DNA from: PALSA-1004 sp947474275
GTDB taxonomy: Bacteria; Pseudomonadota; Gammaproteobacteria; Burkholderiales; SG8-41
Reading direction: 5' to 3'
Assembly (NCBI GenBank): GCA_947474275.1
Contig: CANJHY010000131.1
Coordinates: 1 to 13,628, forward strand
DNA: 13,628 nucleotides
Under the pieces are notes generated by a model. The model was not told the DNA's origin and did no database searches. It saw nothing but the letters and a program-made list of their open reading frames with translations. Shown piece after piece: positions 6,275-13,525 of the stretch; the stretch's first letter is position 1; every line of letters begins with the position of its first letter. Position numbers and translations under genes: made by a program.

Positions 6275-7246
6275 TCAATCGGCGCGCACCGCGGCTGTCT
6301 TGATGACTTTCGACCATTTGTCGAGCTCTTGCTGGATGAAGCCGGTAAATTCCTGCGGTGTGTTGGCGACGATTTCGCTGCCTTGGCCGCCGATCTGGCT
6401 TTTCGCTTCGGGCGATTGCAGCGCTTTGACGATTTCGGCATGCAACCGCCGCATCACCGGCTGCGGCGTGCCGGCGATGGTCACGATGCCCTGCCACGAG
6501 CTGGCCTCGAATCCGGCATAGCCGGATTCAGCGATGGTAGGCAGCTCAGGCATCGCGGCCGAGCGCTTGGCGGTTGTTACCGCGAGCGCGCGCAGCCGCC
6601 CGCTTTTAATTTGCGGCATCGCCGGCAGAATATTGTTGAACATCACAAGCACCTGTCCGGCGACGAGTTCGATGGTAGCCGGCCCCGAACCCTTGTACGG
6701 CACGTGCACCATGTCGATTCCGGCTTTCGACTTGAAAAGTTCGGTGGCGAGATGCAGGCCGCTGCCGGTGCCGCTGGACGCGTAGGTGAGCGCGCCGGGC
6801 CGCGCCTTGGCGAGAGTGACAAGTTCTTTTACCGACTGCGCCTGCACCGACGGGTGGACGACGAGCACATAAGGTGAAGTCGAAATCAAAGTGACCGGCG
6901 CGAAATCTTTCAGCACGTCGTATTTCGGTTTGTTCGGCATCGACGGCAGCACGGCAAGCGTGCTGATAGAACCGAGCAGCAGCGTATAACCGTCGGCCGG
7001 CGCTTTGACCGAGATCTCGAAGCCGATGGCGCCCGCCGCGCCCGGGCGATTGTCGACCACCACGGGCTGGCCGAACGCGTCGGAAATTTTTTGCGCGATC
7101 AGGCGCGCCTGGATGTCGTTCTGCCCGCCGGCGCCCTGCGGCACGATCAGGCGGATAGGTTTGGACGGAAAGCCGGTGGCGGTTTGCGCGTGGACAAGAG
7201 CGCAATTTGCGCAACAAACGGCGGCCGCGAACAACGATAACTTCAT
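6275..7246 (-). CDS. Bug/TctC-family periplasmic binding protein 3 (atypical ligand motif)
   Basis: A 323-aa secreted solute-binding protein. The signal peptide is residues 1-20 (cut near LVHA-QTA). Family motifs: VVDNRPGAAG (63-72), PADGYT (83-88), YDVLKDFAPV (109-118), VPYKGSG (182-188) and MPELPTIAESG (232-242). The first signature loop differs from its three paralogues: it reads PQGAGGQNDIQAR (36-48), where they have PGGGTDIxxR, so Gln-Asn replaces Gly-Thr around the conserved Asp. This loop lines the ligand site in Bug structures, so a different ligand is plausible. The start has GAGGAG 4 nt upstream. Gaps are 37 bp to Bug 2 downstream and 31 bp from the TIM-barrel gene upstream, consistent with one transcript. 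Confidence 0.94.
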   Translation of the reverse strand: MKLSLFAAAVCCANCALVHAQTATGFPSKPIRLIVPQGAGGQNDIQARLIAQKISDAFGQPVVVDNRPGAAGAIGFEISVKAPADGYTLLLGSISTLAVLPSMPNKPKYDVLKDFAPVTLISTSPYVLVVHPSVQAQSVKELVTLAKARPGALTYASSGTGSGLHLATELFKSKAGIDMVHVPYKGSGPATIELVAGQVLVMFNNILPAMPQIKSGRLRALAVTTAKRSAAMPELPTIAESGYAGFEASSWQGIVTIAGTPQPVMRRLHAEIVKALQSPEAKSQIGGQGSEIVANTPQEFTGFIQQELDKWSKVIKTAAVRAD

Positions 7247-7277
7247 GCTTCTCCTCGCTGGCCGGTCGCGGCGAATA

Positions 7278-8108
7278 CTAAACAGCGACGCCGGCTTCGT
7301 GTGCTTTTTTGAGTTCGTATTCGCGGCCGGCCAGCATATCTTCGAGCGTGCCGAACGCGTTCGTATAATGACCCTTGAAGCCTTTGGCTTCGATGCGTTT
7401 GAACATATTGCCGAAGTCGAGATTGCCTTCGCCCGGGTTCAGATGCTCTTCCTTGCCGAGCCGCTTGCAGTCGGCAAGGCGCACTTCGCCGACGCGCGAA
7501 AAATCGATGGCGTCGATGAATCCGTCGACGCCATCCGGCACGAGGTGCGCGTGGTTCGCGGTGAACGACATGCGGAAATTGGGCGACTTGATGCGGTCGA
7601 AGTAATACTGCCATTCGGCGACAGTGTGCGCGAGGTAATGCACTTCGGCGTCGGCCGGTTCGTTGTTCAGATTTTCGAGGTACAGGACCGCGCCTTTTTT
7701 CTCCGCGTAGTCGACCATGCGCTGCAGGCGCGCGCAGCCGGCTTCCATGCGCATTTCAACGTCGGAAGTGAAATGATAGCCGGCGTGCACCACGATCCAC
7801 TTTGCGCCGAGCTTGGGATAGATATCGATGTAGCTTTTGAGATAGGCATCGACCGCTTCGCCTACGTACGGCGAATATTCCGCGACGTTGACCGCCGACA
7901 GGGTATGCAGGCCAAGGGTGACGCCGTGCTTAGCCGCGAGCTTGCGCACGGCATCGGCGCGTTTGTCGTCGAACGCGGTAACTGCGTTGTCCGCGGTATC
8001 GAGCTGGATATCGACATAGCGCACATGGTTTTTCGCCGCCCACTCGATGCCTTCCTCGAGCCTGATGCGGCGGCCCAGATCGACGCCGATGCGTTCGCGC
8101 AGTCCCAA
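7278..8108 (-). CDS. Sugar phosphate isomerase/epimerase-type TIM barrel
   Basis: A 276-aa cytosolic protein of the xylose-isomerase-like TIM-barrel (AP endonuclease 2) superfamily, normal length. Likely metal and active-site residues are seen at strand ends: His68 (LGLHT), His108 (VVHAG), Glu145 (LYLENLN), His186/His188 (TANHAHL), Asp213 (RLADC) and Glu227 (NPGEGNLDF). Such enzymes isomerise or epimerise sugars or hydroxy-keto acids using a divalent metal. The superfamily includes hydroxypyruvate isomerase, which would fit the aminotransferase in the cluster, but the sequence does not carry that enzyme's signature, so the substrate stays open. The start codon is TTG at 8108, chosen because GAGGAG lies 6 nt upstream and no in-frame ATG gives a full N-terminal strand (RIGVDLG). 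A 118-bp gap separates it from the upstream Bug 4 gene. Confidence 0.88.
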   Translation of the reverse strand: MGLRERIGVDLGRRIRLEEGIEWAAKNHVRYVDIQLDTADNAVTAFDDKRADAVRKLAAKHGVTLGLHTLSAVNVAEYSPYVGEAVDAYLKSYIDIYPKLGAKWIVVHAGYHFTSDVEMRMEAGCARLQRMVDYAEKKGAVLYLENLNNEPADAEVHYLAHTVAEWQYYFDRIKSPNFRMSFTANHAHLVPDGVDGFIDAIDFSRVGEVRLADCKRLGKEEHLNPGEGNLDFGNMFKRIEAKGFKGHYTNAFGTLEDMLAGREYELKKAHEAGVAV

Positions 8109-8114
8109 TTTTTG

Positions 8115-8120
8115 CTCCTC
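8115..8120 (-). promoter_or_regulatory. RBS supporting a TTG start
   Basis: GAGGAG on the minus strand, 6 nt before the TTG at 8108-8106. It marks TTG as the start codon of the TIM-barrel gene. Confidence 0.7.
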
Positions 8121-8140
8121 GCCAATTTGTTCTAACCGGA

Positions 8141-8165
8141 AAATCGCCGCGCGCAGGCGCCGCGG
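8141..8165 (-). terminator. Weak terminator-like hairpin between Bug 4 and the TIM-barrel gene
   Basis: On the minus strand CCGCG (8165-8161) pairs with CGCGG (8151-8147) around a GC-rich 9-nt loop, followed by CGATTTT. A short stem and only four T residues make it a poor intrinsic terminator. It could cause partial termination inside the cluster, or be chance in GC-rich DNA. Confidence 0.22.
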
Positions 8166-8226
8166 ATTCCGTTATTTAGTCCTGAAACTCTACCACACGA
8201 TGGCGTGCCGTCAGGCAGCGCGCACT

Positions 8227-9195
8227 TTACAGTTGCGGAATTCCCGCCGCGCGCACCACCTCGCCCCATTTCCCGGTTTCCGTACGCAGGTACGCACCGA
8301 GTTCGGCCGCGGTACTCGACCACGCATCCACGCCCTGCGCGTCGAATTTCTGTTTCATATCGTCGGTCGCCAGCACCTGGCGCGTGGCCTGGTTCATTTT
8401 GTCGATCACGGGGCGCGGGGTGCGGGCCGGCATGAAGAGCGCGTACCAGGTGCTGTAGTCATAATCGGGCACGCCGGCTTCAATAAGCGTTGGCACGTCG
8501 GGCGTTGCCGGCGAACGCTTGGCGCTGGTCACGCCCAGTGCGCGCAGGCGGCCGCTACGTACATGCGGCAGCGCCGAGGCGAAAGTCGAGATCATCACCT
8601 GCACCTGGCCGCCGATGAGATCGGTGATTGCGGGGCCGGTGCCTTTGTAAGGTATATGCACCATGTCGATCTTGAGGCGGTCTTTCAGCATCTCACCGGC
8701 CAGGTGGGTGCCGGAACCGGCGCCGGCAGACGCGTATGACAATTTGCCCGGATTCATGCGCGTGTAGTCGGTGAACTCCTTGAGCGATTTGCCGGGCACC
8801 GACGGATGAACCACAACGATATTGGGCTGCACTGCCACCAGGGACACCGCCGCGAGATCCCGCACGGCAATATAGGGCAGGGATTTGTACAGCCAGGCGT
8901 TGAAAGCGAGGCTGATATTGCCCAGCAACATGGTGTAACCGTCAGCCGGCGCCTTGCATACGATGTCGGAGCCGAGCGTGCTGCCGGCACCGCCGCGATT
9001 GTCGACGACGACCGGCTGCCCGAGCGTTTCGTTCAGCCGCTGCGCCAGCACGCGCGCGACTATATCGGTACCGCCACCGGGCGCGAATGGCACGACAAAG
9101 CGGATCGGCTTGTTGGGGTAATTCTGCGCGGCCGCCGGTGCGCATACCGCAACGGCGAGCGCGGCAAGAATGCCGGTCCAGGCTTTGCGATGCAT
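8227..9195 (-). CDS. Bug/TctC-family periplasmic binding protein 4
   Basis: A 322-aa secreted solute-binding protein. The signal peptide is residues 1-23 (cut near AAAA-QNY form). Motifs: APGGGTDIVAR (38-48), VDNRGGAGS (64-72), PADGYT (83-88), IPYKGTG (181-187) and TPDVPTLIEAG (231-241). It is more diverged than Bug 1 and Bug 2: the usual YDxxKDFAPV segment reads YIAVRDLAAV (108-117), and the C-terminus (AAGIPQL) is unlike the others. The ATG has GGAGG 7 nt upstream. It is the second gene of the minus-strand cluster, 79 bp after the aminotransferase, and is followed by a 118-bp gap. Its place beside the aminotransferase might mean a ligand related to that enzyme's substrates; this is inference only. 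Confidence 0.95.
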   Translation of the reverse strand: MHRKAWTGILAALAVAVCAPAAAQNYPNKPIRFVVPFAPGGGTDIVARVLAQRLNETLGQPVVVDNRGGAGSTLGSDIVCKAPADGYTMLLGNISLAFNAWLYKSLPYIAVRDLAAVSLVAVQPNIVVVHPSVPGKSLKEFTDYTRMNPGKLSYASAGAGSGTHLAGEMLKDRLKIDMVHIPYKGTGPAITDLIGGQVQVMISTFASALPHVRSGRLRALGVTSAKRSPATPDVPTLIEAGVPDYDYSTWYALFMPARTPRPVIDKMNQATRQVLATDDMKQKFDAQGVDAWSSTAAELGAYLRTETGKWGEVVRAAGIPQL

Positions 9196-9227
9196 AGTGT
9201 CGCCTCCAGACGTACGCTTTATTTCAT

Positions 9228-9243
9228 GCCGGTCGGCGCCGGC
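9228..9243. repeat. Small GC hairpin between the aminotransferase and Bug 4 genes
   Basis: GCCGG / CCGGC with a 6-nt loop (perfect 5-bp stem) lies in the 79-bp gap. There is no T-run. It might slow ribosomes or protect an mRNA end, but it may have no function. Confidence 0.2.
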
Positions 9244-9274
9244 GCAATGTCGCCGCGCCGCCGGGTGCTGCTGC

Positions 9275-10486
9275 TCAGGCGACGCTGAGTTTGGCTGCCG
9301 GTTGCTTGGCGCCCGGCGCCTTGGTCAACACCAGATAATCCATTGCCGTCGCAATGCCGCCTTTTTTGTGCGGCACGTTGGCGAGTTCCAGCCCCATTTC
9401 GACGCCGGCCAGCGTGCCCGCGAGCATCAGGTCGTTAAAGTCACCGAGATGCCCGATGCGGAACACCTTGCCCGCGACCTTGCCGAGCCCGCTGCCCAGC
9501 GACATGTTGAAATTGTCGAGCACGATTTTGCGGAACTCAACTTCATTGCGGCCCTCGGGCAGCAGGACGGCGGTGAGCGCGCTCGAGTACTCCGCCGGGT
9601 TCAGGCAGAGAATTTCGAGTCCCCAGGCGCGTACTGCGCGGCGCGTCGCTTCGGCGTGGCGGTCGTGGCGCTGGAACACATTGTCGAGACCGTCTTCCAA
9701 TAACATGCTGAGCGCTTCGCGCAGACCGTAGAGCAGGTTGGTCGCCGGCGTGTAGGGGAAAAACCCCGTCTTGTTGGGTCCCAGCATGTCTTCCCAGCTC
9801 CAGAACGATTTCGGCAGCTTGGAAGTTTTAGCTGCGGCGAGCGCCTTGTCGCTGACCGCGTTGAACGACAGTCCGGGCGGCAGCATCAGGCCTTTTTGCG
9901 AACCAGCGACAGTGACGTCGACGCCCCATTCGTCGTGGCGATAGTCGATCGACCCGAGCGACGAAATGGTGTCGACGAGAAAGAGCGCCGGATGCTTTGC
10001 GCGGTCGATTGCCTTGCGCACTTCGCCGATGCGCGAAGTGACGCCGGTCGAGGTTTCGTTATGCACGACGCACACGGCTTTGATCGCATGCTGCTTGTCC
10101 GCTGCGAGTCGTGCTTCGATGGCGGCAGGATCGGCGCCATGGCGCCAGTCGCCGTCGATGAATTCGGGTTTGAGGCCGAGCTTGGTCGCCATGGTGTGCC
10201 ACAGCGTGGCGAAGTGACCGGTTTCGCACATCAGCACCGTATCGCCGGCCGACAAGGTATTCACGAGAGCCGCCTCCCATGCGCCGGTGCCCGACGACGG
10301 GAATATGACAACCGGCGATTTGGTTTTGAAGACCTGCTTCATGCCGGCGAGCACTTCCTGGCCGAGTTTCTGAAACGTGGGGCCGCGATGGTCGATGGTC
10401 GCGTTGTCGATGGCGCGCAGCACGCGGTCCGGCACATTGGTCGGGCCGGGAATTTGCAGGAAATGGCGTCCGTTGATTGCGGTCAT
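9275..10486 (-). CDS. Serine-glyoxylate / alanine-glyoxylate-type aminotransferase (class V)
   Basis: A 403-aa PLP enzyme of aminotransferase class V, close in pattern to bacterial serine-glyoxylate aminotransferase (serine + glyoxylate to hydroxypyruvate + glycine). Seen: N-terminal IPGPTNVPDRVL (12-23), cofactor-phosphate loop SSGTGAWEAAL (64-74), Asp172 in LVDTISSLGS for the pyridine nitrogen, and Schiff-base Lys198 in AGSQKGLMLPPGL. The length is normal. An open frame extends 53 codons upstream into the neighbouring gene, but these residues are not family-like; the ATG at 10486 matches the family start. The RBS is weak (GCGAGACC). It is the first gene of the minus-strand cluster and diverges from the FAD/Fe-S oxidase, which may produce glyoxylate or another 2-oxoacid. 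The exact amino donor is not certain. Confidence 0.9.
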   Translation of the reverse strand: MTAINGRHFLQIPGPTNVPDRVLRAIDNATIDHRGPTFQKLGQEVLAGMKQVFKTKSPVVIFPSSGTGAWEAALVNTLSAGDTVLMCETGHFATLWHTMATKLGLKPEFIDGDWRHGADPAAIEARLAADKQHAIKAVCVVHNETSTGVTSRIGEVRKAIDRAKHPALFLVDTISSLGSIDYRHDEWGVDVTVAGSQKGLMLPPGLSFNAVSDKALAAAKTSKLPKSFWSWEDMLGPNKTGFFPYTPATNLLYGLREALSMLLEDGLDNVFQRHDRHAEATRRAVRAWGLEILCLNPAEYSSALTAVLLPEGRNEVEFRKIVLDNFNMSLGSGLGKVAGKVFRIGHLGDFNDLMLAGTLAGVEMGLELANVPHKKGGIATAMDYLVLTKAPGAKQPAAKLSVA

Positions 10487-10529
10487 GGCGGTCTCGCTGG
10501 AAAAGTCCAGGACAATTGGACAGGCAGGC

Positions 10530-10558
10530 AGATTAGTTAAGTTGCGCAGGGGCGTCAA
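10530..10558 (-). promoter_or_regulatory. Candidate sigma-70 promoter for the minus-strand cluster
   Basis: TTGACG (10558-10553, 5/6 match to the -35 consensus), a 17-bp spacer, and TAATCT (10535-10530, keeping the key first, second and last -10 bases). The predicted start of transcription near 10523 gives a leader of about 37 nt before the aminotransferase ATG. Confidence 0.5.
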
Positions 10559-10570
10559 CCCGCGAATAAT
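10542..10570 (+). promoter_or_regulatory. Candidate sigma-70 promoter for the FAD/Fe-S oxidase
   Basis: TTGCGC (10542-10547), a 17-bp spacer, and AATAAT (10565-10570, 5/6 match to -10). Transcription would start near 10577, only about 4 nt before the ATG, which agrees with the lack of a Shine-Dalgarno sequence there. It overlaps the divergent minus-strand promoter over most of its length. Confidence 0.42.
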
Positions 10571-10580
10571 TGCTGTTCCC

Positions 10581-13511
10581 ATGAAGACATCCACCATCAA
10601 GCTGCATCCGCGCGCTGAAGCGAGTCCGCTCGCTGTTCGGCTCAAGCGCGAAATCGAGGGCGAGGTGCTGTTCGACGCTTACTCGCGCGGGCGCTATTCG
10701 ACCGATGCGTCGATTTACCAGATCGAGCCGATCGGCGTCGTCATCCCGAAAACCGAAGCCGACGCCGAGATCGCTTTGCAGATTGCGCGCGAAGAAAGCG
10801 TCGCGGTGCTGCCGCGCGGCGGCGGCACTTCGCAATGCGGCCAGACCGTGGGCGCCGCACTCATCATCGACGGCAGCCGGCATCTCAATCAGATCCTCGC
10901 TTTTGACCGCGCCGCGGCGACGGTATGCGTGCAGCCCGGTGTCGTGCTCGACCAGTTGAACGCGTGGCTGAAGCCGCACGGCCTGTGGTATCCGGTGGAT
11001 GTATCGACCAGCGCGCAGGCGACCATCGGCGGCATGGCCGGCAACAACAGCTGCGGCTCGCGCTCGATACGCTACGGCAACATGGTGCACAACGTGCGCG
11101 CAATCGACGCCGTGCTTCCCGACGGTGCGGAATTCAATTTCGGCGATGTACCGGGCGAGCTGGCGAACCTCAATGCGCCGCAGGGGTACTTGGACCTGGT
11201 CAAAAAAATCCGCGCCATCGCCGCACGCGAAACCGAGGAAATCGAGCATCGTTTCCCCAAGGTATTGCGGCGCGTCGGCGGTTACAACCTCGATACGGTC
11301 AACGGCGCCGGCCACAACATGGCGCATCTGCTGGTCGGCTCCGAAGGCACGCTCGCCTATTCGAAACGCCTGCATCTGAATCTGTCGCCGCTGCCCAGGC
11401 ACAAGGCGCTCGGCATCTGCCACTTCCCGACGTTTTACCGCGCGATGGAAGCGCCCCAGCATATCGTCAAGTTAAAGCCGGTGGCGGTCGAACTCGTCGA
11501 TCGCACGATGATAGGCCTTGCACGCGCGAATCCGGCTTTCCGTCCTATCGTCGATCGCTGCGTGCAAGGCGATCCCGACGCGATTCTGCTGGTCGAATTC
11601 GCGGGCGAAGACAAGGACGAGCAGATAGCAAAGCTGAAACAACTGGTCGAACTGATGGGCGAGTTGGGTTTGCCTGGCGGCGTGGTGGAAATTACCGAGC
11701 CTGCATTGCAGCGCGATTTCTGGGAAGTGCGCAAAGCCGGCCTCAACATCATGATGTCGATGAAAGGTGACGGCAAACCGGTGTCGTTCATCGAAGACTG
11801 CGCGGTGCCGCTCGAACATCTCGCCGAGTACACGGACCGGCTCACGCAGGTGTTCGAAAAGCACGGCACTCGCGGCACCTGGTACGCGCATGCGTCGGTC
11901 GGTTGCCTGCACGTGCGGCCTATCCTCAACATGCGCGAAGACGGCGCGCACAAAATGCGCGCGATTGCTGAAGAGGCGGCGCAGATGGTGCGCGAATACA
12001 AAGGCGCGTATTCCGGCGAGCACGGCGACGGCCTGGTGCGCTCGGAGTGGATTGCGCCGATGTTCGGCCCGCGCATTACGCATGCGTTCGAGGAAATCAA
12101 GGACATCTTTGATCCCAAGGGCATGATGAACCCGGGCAAGATCGTGCGCCCCTCGAAAATGGACGACCGCTCGCTGTTTCGTTTCAAGCCGGGCTATGCG
12201 GCGCAGAAACTCGCCACGGTACTCGACTGGTCAGAGTGGGGCGGCTTCGACAAGGCCGTCGAGATGTGCAACAACAACGGTCATTGCCGCAAATTCGATG
12301 CGGGCACCATGTGTCCGTCGTTCCGCGCCACCGGTGACGAGCAGCACCTCACGCGCGGCCGCGCCAACACGCTGCGACTTGCGTTGTCGGGACAGCTCCC
12401 CGTTAACGCCGGGGAAGACGCGTTCGTCTCGCAGGAGATGTACGACACGATGGACCTCTGCGTGTCGTGCAAGGGCTGCAAGCGCGAATGCCCGACCGGC
12501 GTCGACATGGCCAAGATGAAAATCGAGTTTCTGCACCATTACCGCAAGCGCCATGGTTTGCGGTTCAGGGACCGCCTGATCGCCTATCTGCCGCGCTACG
12601 CGCCGTGGGCGGCGCGCTTCGCGTGGCTCGCCAATTTGCGCGACGCGGTGCCGGGGCTGGCGCTGCTGTCGGAAAAACTGCTGGGATTGAGCGCCCGGCG
12701 TTCGCTGCCGCAATGGCGCGGTGACACCTTCGCGGCACGCCCGGGCTCGGCAGTCGGCGGCGGCAATATCAATGGCGAAGTCGTGCTGCTGATCGACACG
12801 TTCAATAATTATTTCGAACCTGACAATGCGCGCGCAGCGCTCGCCGTGTTGCGCGCGGCGGGTTACGTCGTGCACTTGCCGCGCGCCATCGACAACGCGC
12901 GTCCGCTGTGTTGCGGGCGCACCTTCCTGGCGGCCGGTCTCGTCGATGAAGCGAAGGTCGAAGCACAGCGCATGATAGCGGCGTTAAAGCCGTTCATTGA
13001 ACGCGGCGTGCCGGTGGTCGGGCTCGAGCCGGCGTGCCTCTTGGGCCTGCGCGATGAATTCGTCTCCATGCTGCCGGGCGCTGACAGCGCCGCCCTTGCA
13101 CTGAACGCGATGCTGTTCGAGGAGTTTCTCGCGCGCGAACAGGACGCTGGACGGCTCAAACTCGACCTCAAGGCGTTGCCGCAGAAAAAAGCGCTGCTAC
13201 ATGGCCATTGTCACCAAAAAGCGTTCGACGTGATGCCGTCGGTGCAAAAGGCGCTGAAGCTTGTGCCGGGGCTGGAAGTGGAGGTCATCGAATCGAGTTG
13301 CTGCGGCATGGCGGGCAGTTTTGGCTATGAAGCCGGGCACTATGATGTATCGATGAAGATGGCCGAGGCGAGCCTGTTGCCGAAAGTCCGCGCGGCTGCC
13401 GCCGACACGCTGATCGTCGCCGACGGGACGAGCTGCCGCCACCAAATCCATGACGGCGCGCAACGCGACGCACTGCACGTTGCGCGCGTGCTGGAGCGAG
13501 CACTCGCGTGA
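10581..13511 (+). CDS. FAD-linked oxidase fused to Fe-S/CCG module (YdiJ/GlcD-GlcF-like 2-hydroxyacid dehydrogenase)
   Basis: A 976-aa fused flavoprotein. The N-terminal half (about 40-525) is an FAD-binding type 4/VAO oxidase: PRGGGTSQCGQ (78-88), GGMAGNNSCGSRSIRYG (150-166), VGSEGTL (252-258), ASVGCLHVRP (438-447) and GAYSGEHGDGLVRSEW (475-490). The C-terminal half carries two ferredoxin-like cysteine clusters, Cys563/569/578 and Cys627/630/633/637 followed by Pro, then two CCG-type segments: CCG at 777-779 with EPAC819, and GHCHQKA (875-881) with CCG at 907-909. This layout is that of YdiJ-like proteins and of GlcD+GlcF fused, which oxidise D-2-hydroxyacids (D-lactate, glycolate, D-2-hydroxyglutarate) and pass electrons to a carrier at the membrane. 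The substrate is not decided by sequence. The open frame extends 68 codons upstream over the divergent promoter; ATG 10581 is preferred by homology although it lacks an RBS. Confidence 0.92.
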   Translation: MKTSTIKLHPRAEASPLAVRLKREIEGEVLFDAYSRGRYSTDASIYQIEPIGVVIPKTEADAEIALQIAREESVAVLPRGGGTSQCGQTVGAALIIDGSRHLNQILAFDRAAATVCVQPGVVLDQLNAWLKPHGLWYPVDVSTSAQATIGGMAGNNSCGSRSIRYGNMVHNVRAIDAVLPDGAEFNFGDVPGELANLNAPQGYLDLVKKIRAIAARETEEIEHRFPKVLRRVGGYNLDTVNGAGHNMAHLLVGSEGTLAYSKRLHLNLSPLPRHKALGICHFPTFYRAMEAPQHIVKLKPVAVELVDRTMIGLARANPAFRPIVDRCVQGDPDAILLVEFAGEDKDEQIAKLKQLVELMGELGLPGGVVEITEPALQRDFWEVRKAGLNIMMSMKGDGKPVSFIEDCAVPLEHLAEYTDRLTQVFEKHGTRGTWYAHASVGCLHVRPILNMREDGAHKMRAIAEEAAQMVREYKGAYSGEHGDGLVRSEWIAPMFGPRITHAFEEIKDIFDPKGMMNPGKIVRPSKMDDRSLFRFKPGYAAQKLATVLDWSEWGGFDKAVEMCNNNGHCRKFDAGTMCPSFRATGDEQHLTRGRANTLRLALSGQLPVNAGEDAFVSQEMYDTMDLCVSCKGCKRECPTGVDMAKMKIEFLHHYRKRHGLRFRDRLIAYLPRYAPWAARFAWLANLRDAVPGLALLSEKLLGLSARRSLPQWRGDTFAARPGSAVGGGNINGEVVLLIDTFNNYFEPDNARAALAVLRAAGYVVHLPRAIDNARPLCCGRTFLAAGLVDEAKVEAQRMIAALKPFIERGVPVVGLEPACLLGLRDEFVSMLPGADSAALALNAMLFEEFLAREQDAGRLKLDLKALPQKKALLHGHCHQKAFDVMPSVQKALKLVPGLEVEVIESSCCGMAGSFGYEAGHYDVSMKMAEASLLPKVRAAAADTLIVADGTSCRHQIHDGAQRDALHVARVLERALA

Positions 13512-13525
13512 GGCGAGAGAAGTGA

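Noticed and set aside
6238..6441. N-terminal extension of Bug 2
   Set aside because: Lys/Arg/Ser-rich reading of the Bug 3 gene end in another frame. The signal peptide and perfect RBS place the start at 6237.
7278..8108. Hydroxypyruvate isomerase identity for the TIM-barrel protein
   Set aside because: It fits the context, but the hydroxypyruvate isomerase signature around the last metal ligands (a DNPGRHEP-like string) is missing, so only the superfamily is called.
4264..9195. Complete tripartite tricarboxylate transporter (TctABC)
   Set aside because: Only receptor genes are present; no large multi-helix TctA or small TctB protein is encoded in the window.
10377..10580. 68-codon N-terminal extension of the FAD oxidase
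   Set aside because: It overlaps the aminotransferase coding start and the promoter region, with no homology-like content.
10487..10645. N-terminal extension of the aminotransferase
   Set aside because: It would reach into the divergent oxidase gene and is not family-like; the family start is at 10486.
10533..11462. 309-aa minus-strand frame opposite the FAD oxidase (also 11435-12187 and 12231-12875)
   Set aside because: Antisense shadows of a protein with full FAD and Fe-S motifs; no motif or RBS of their own.
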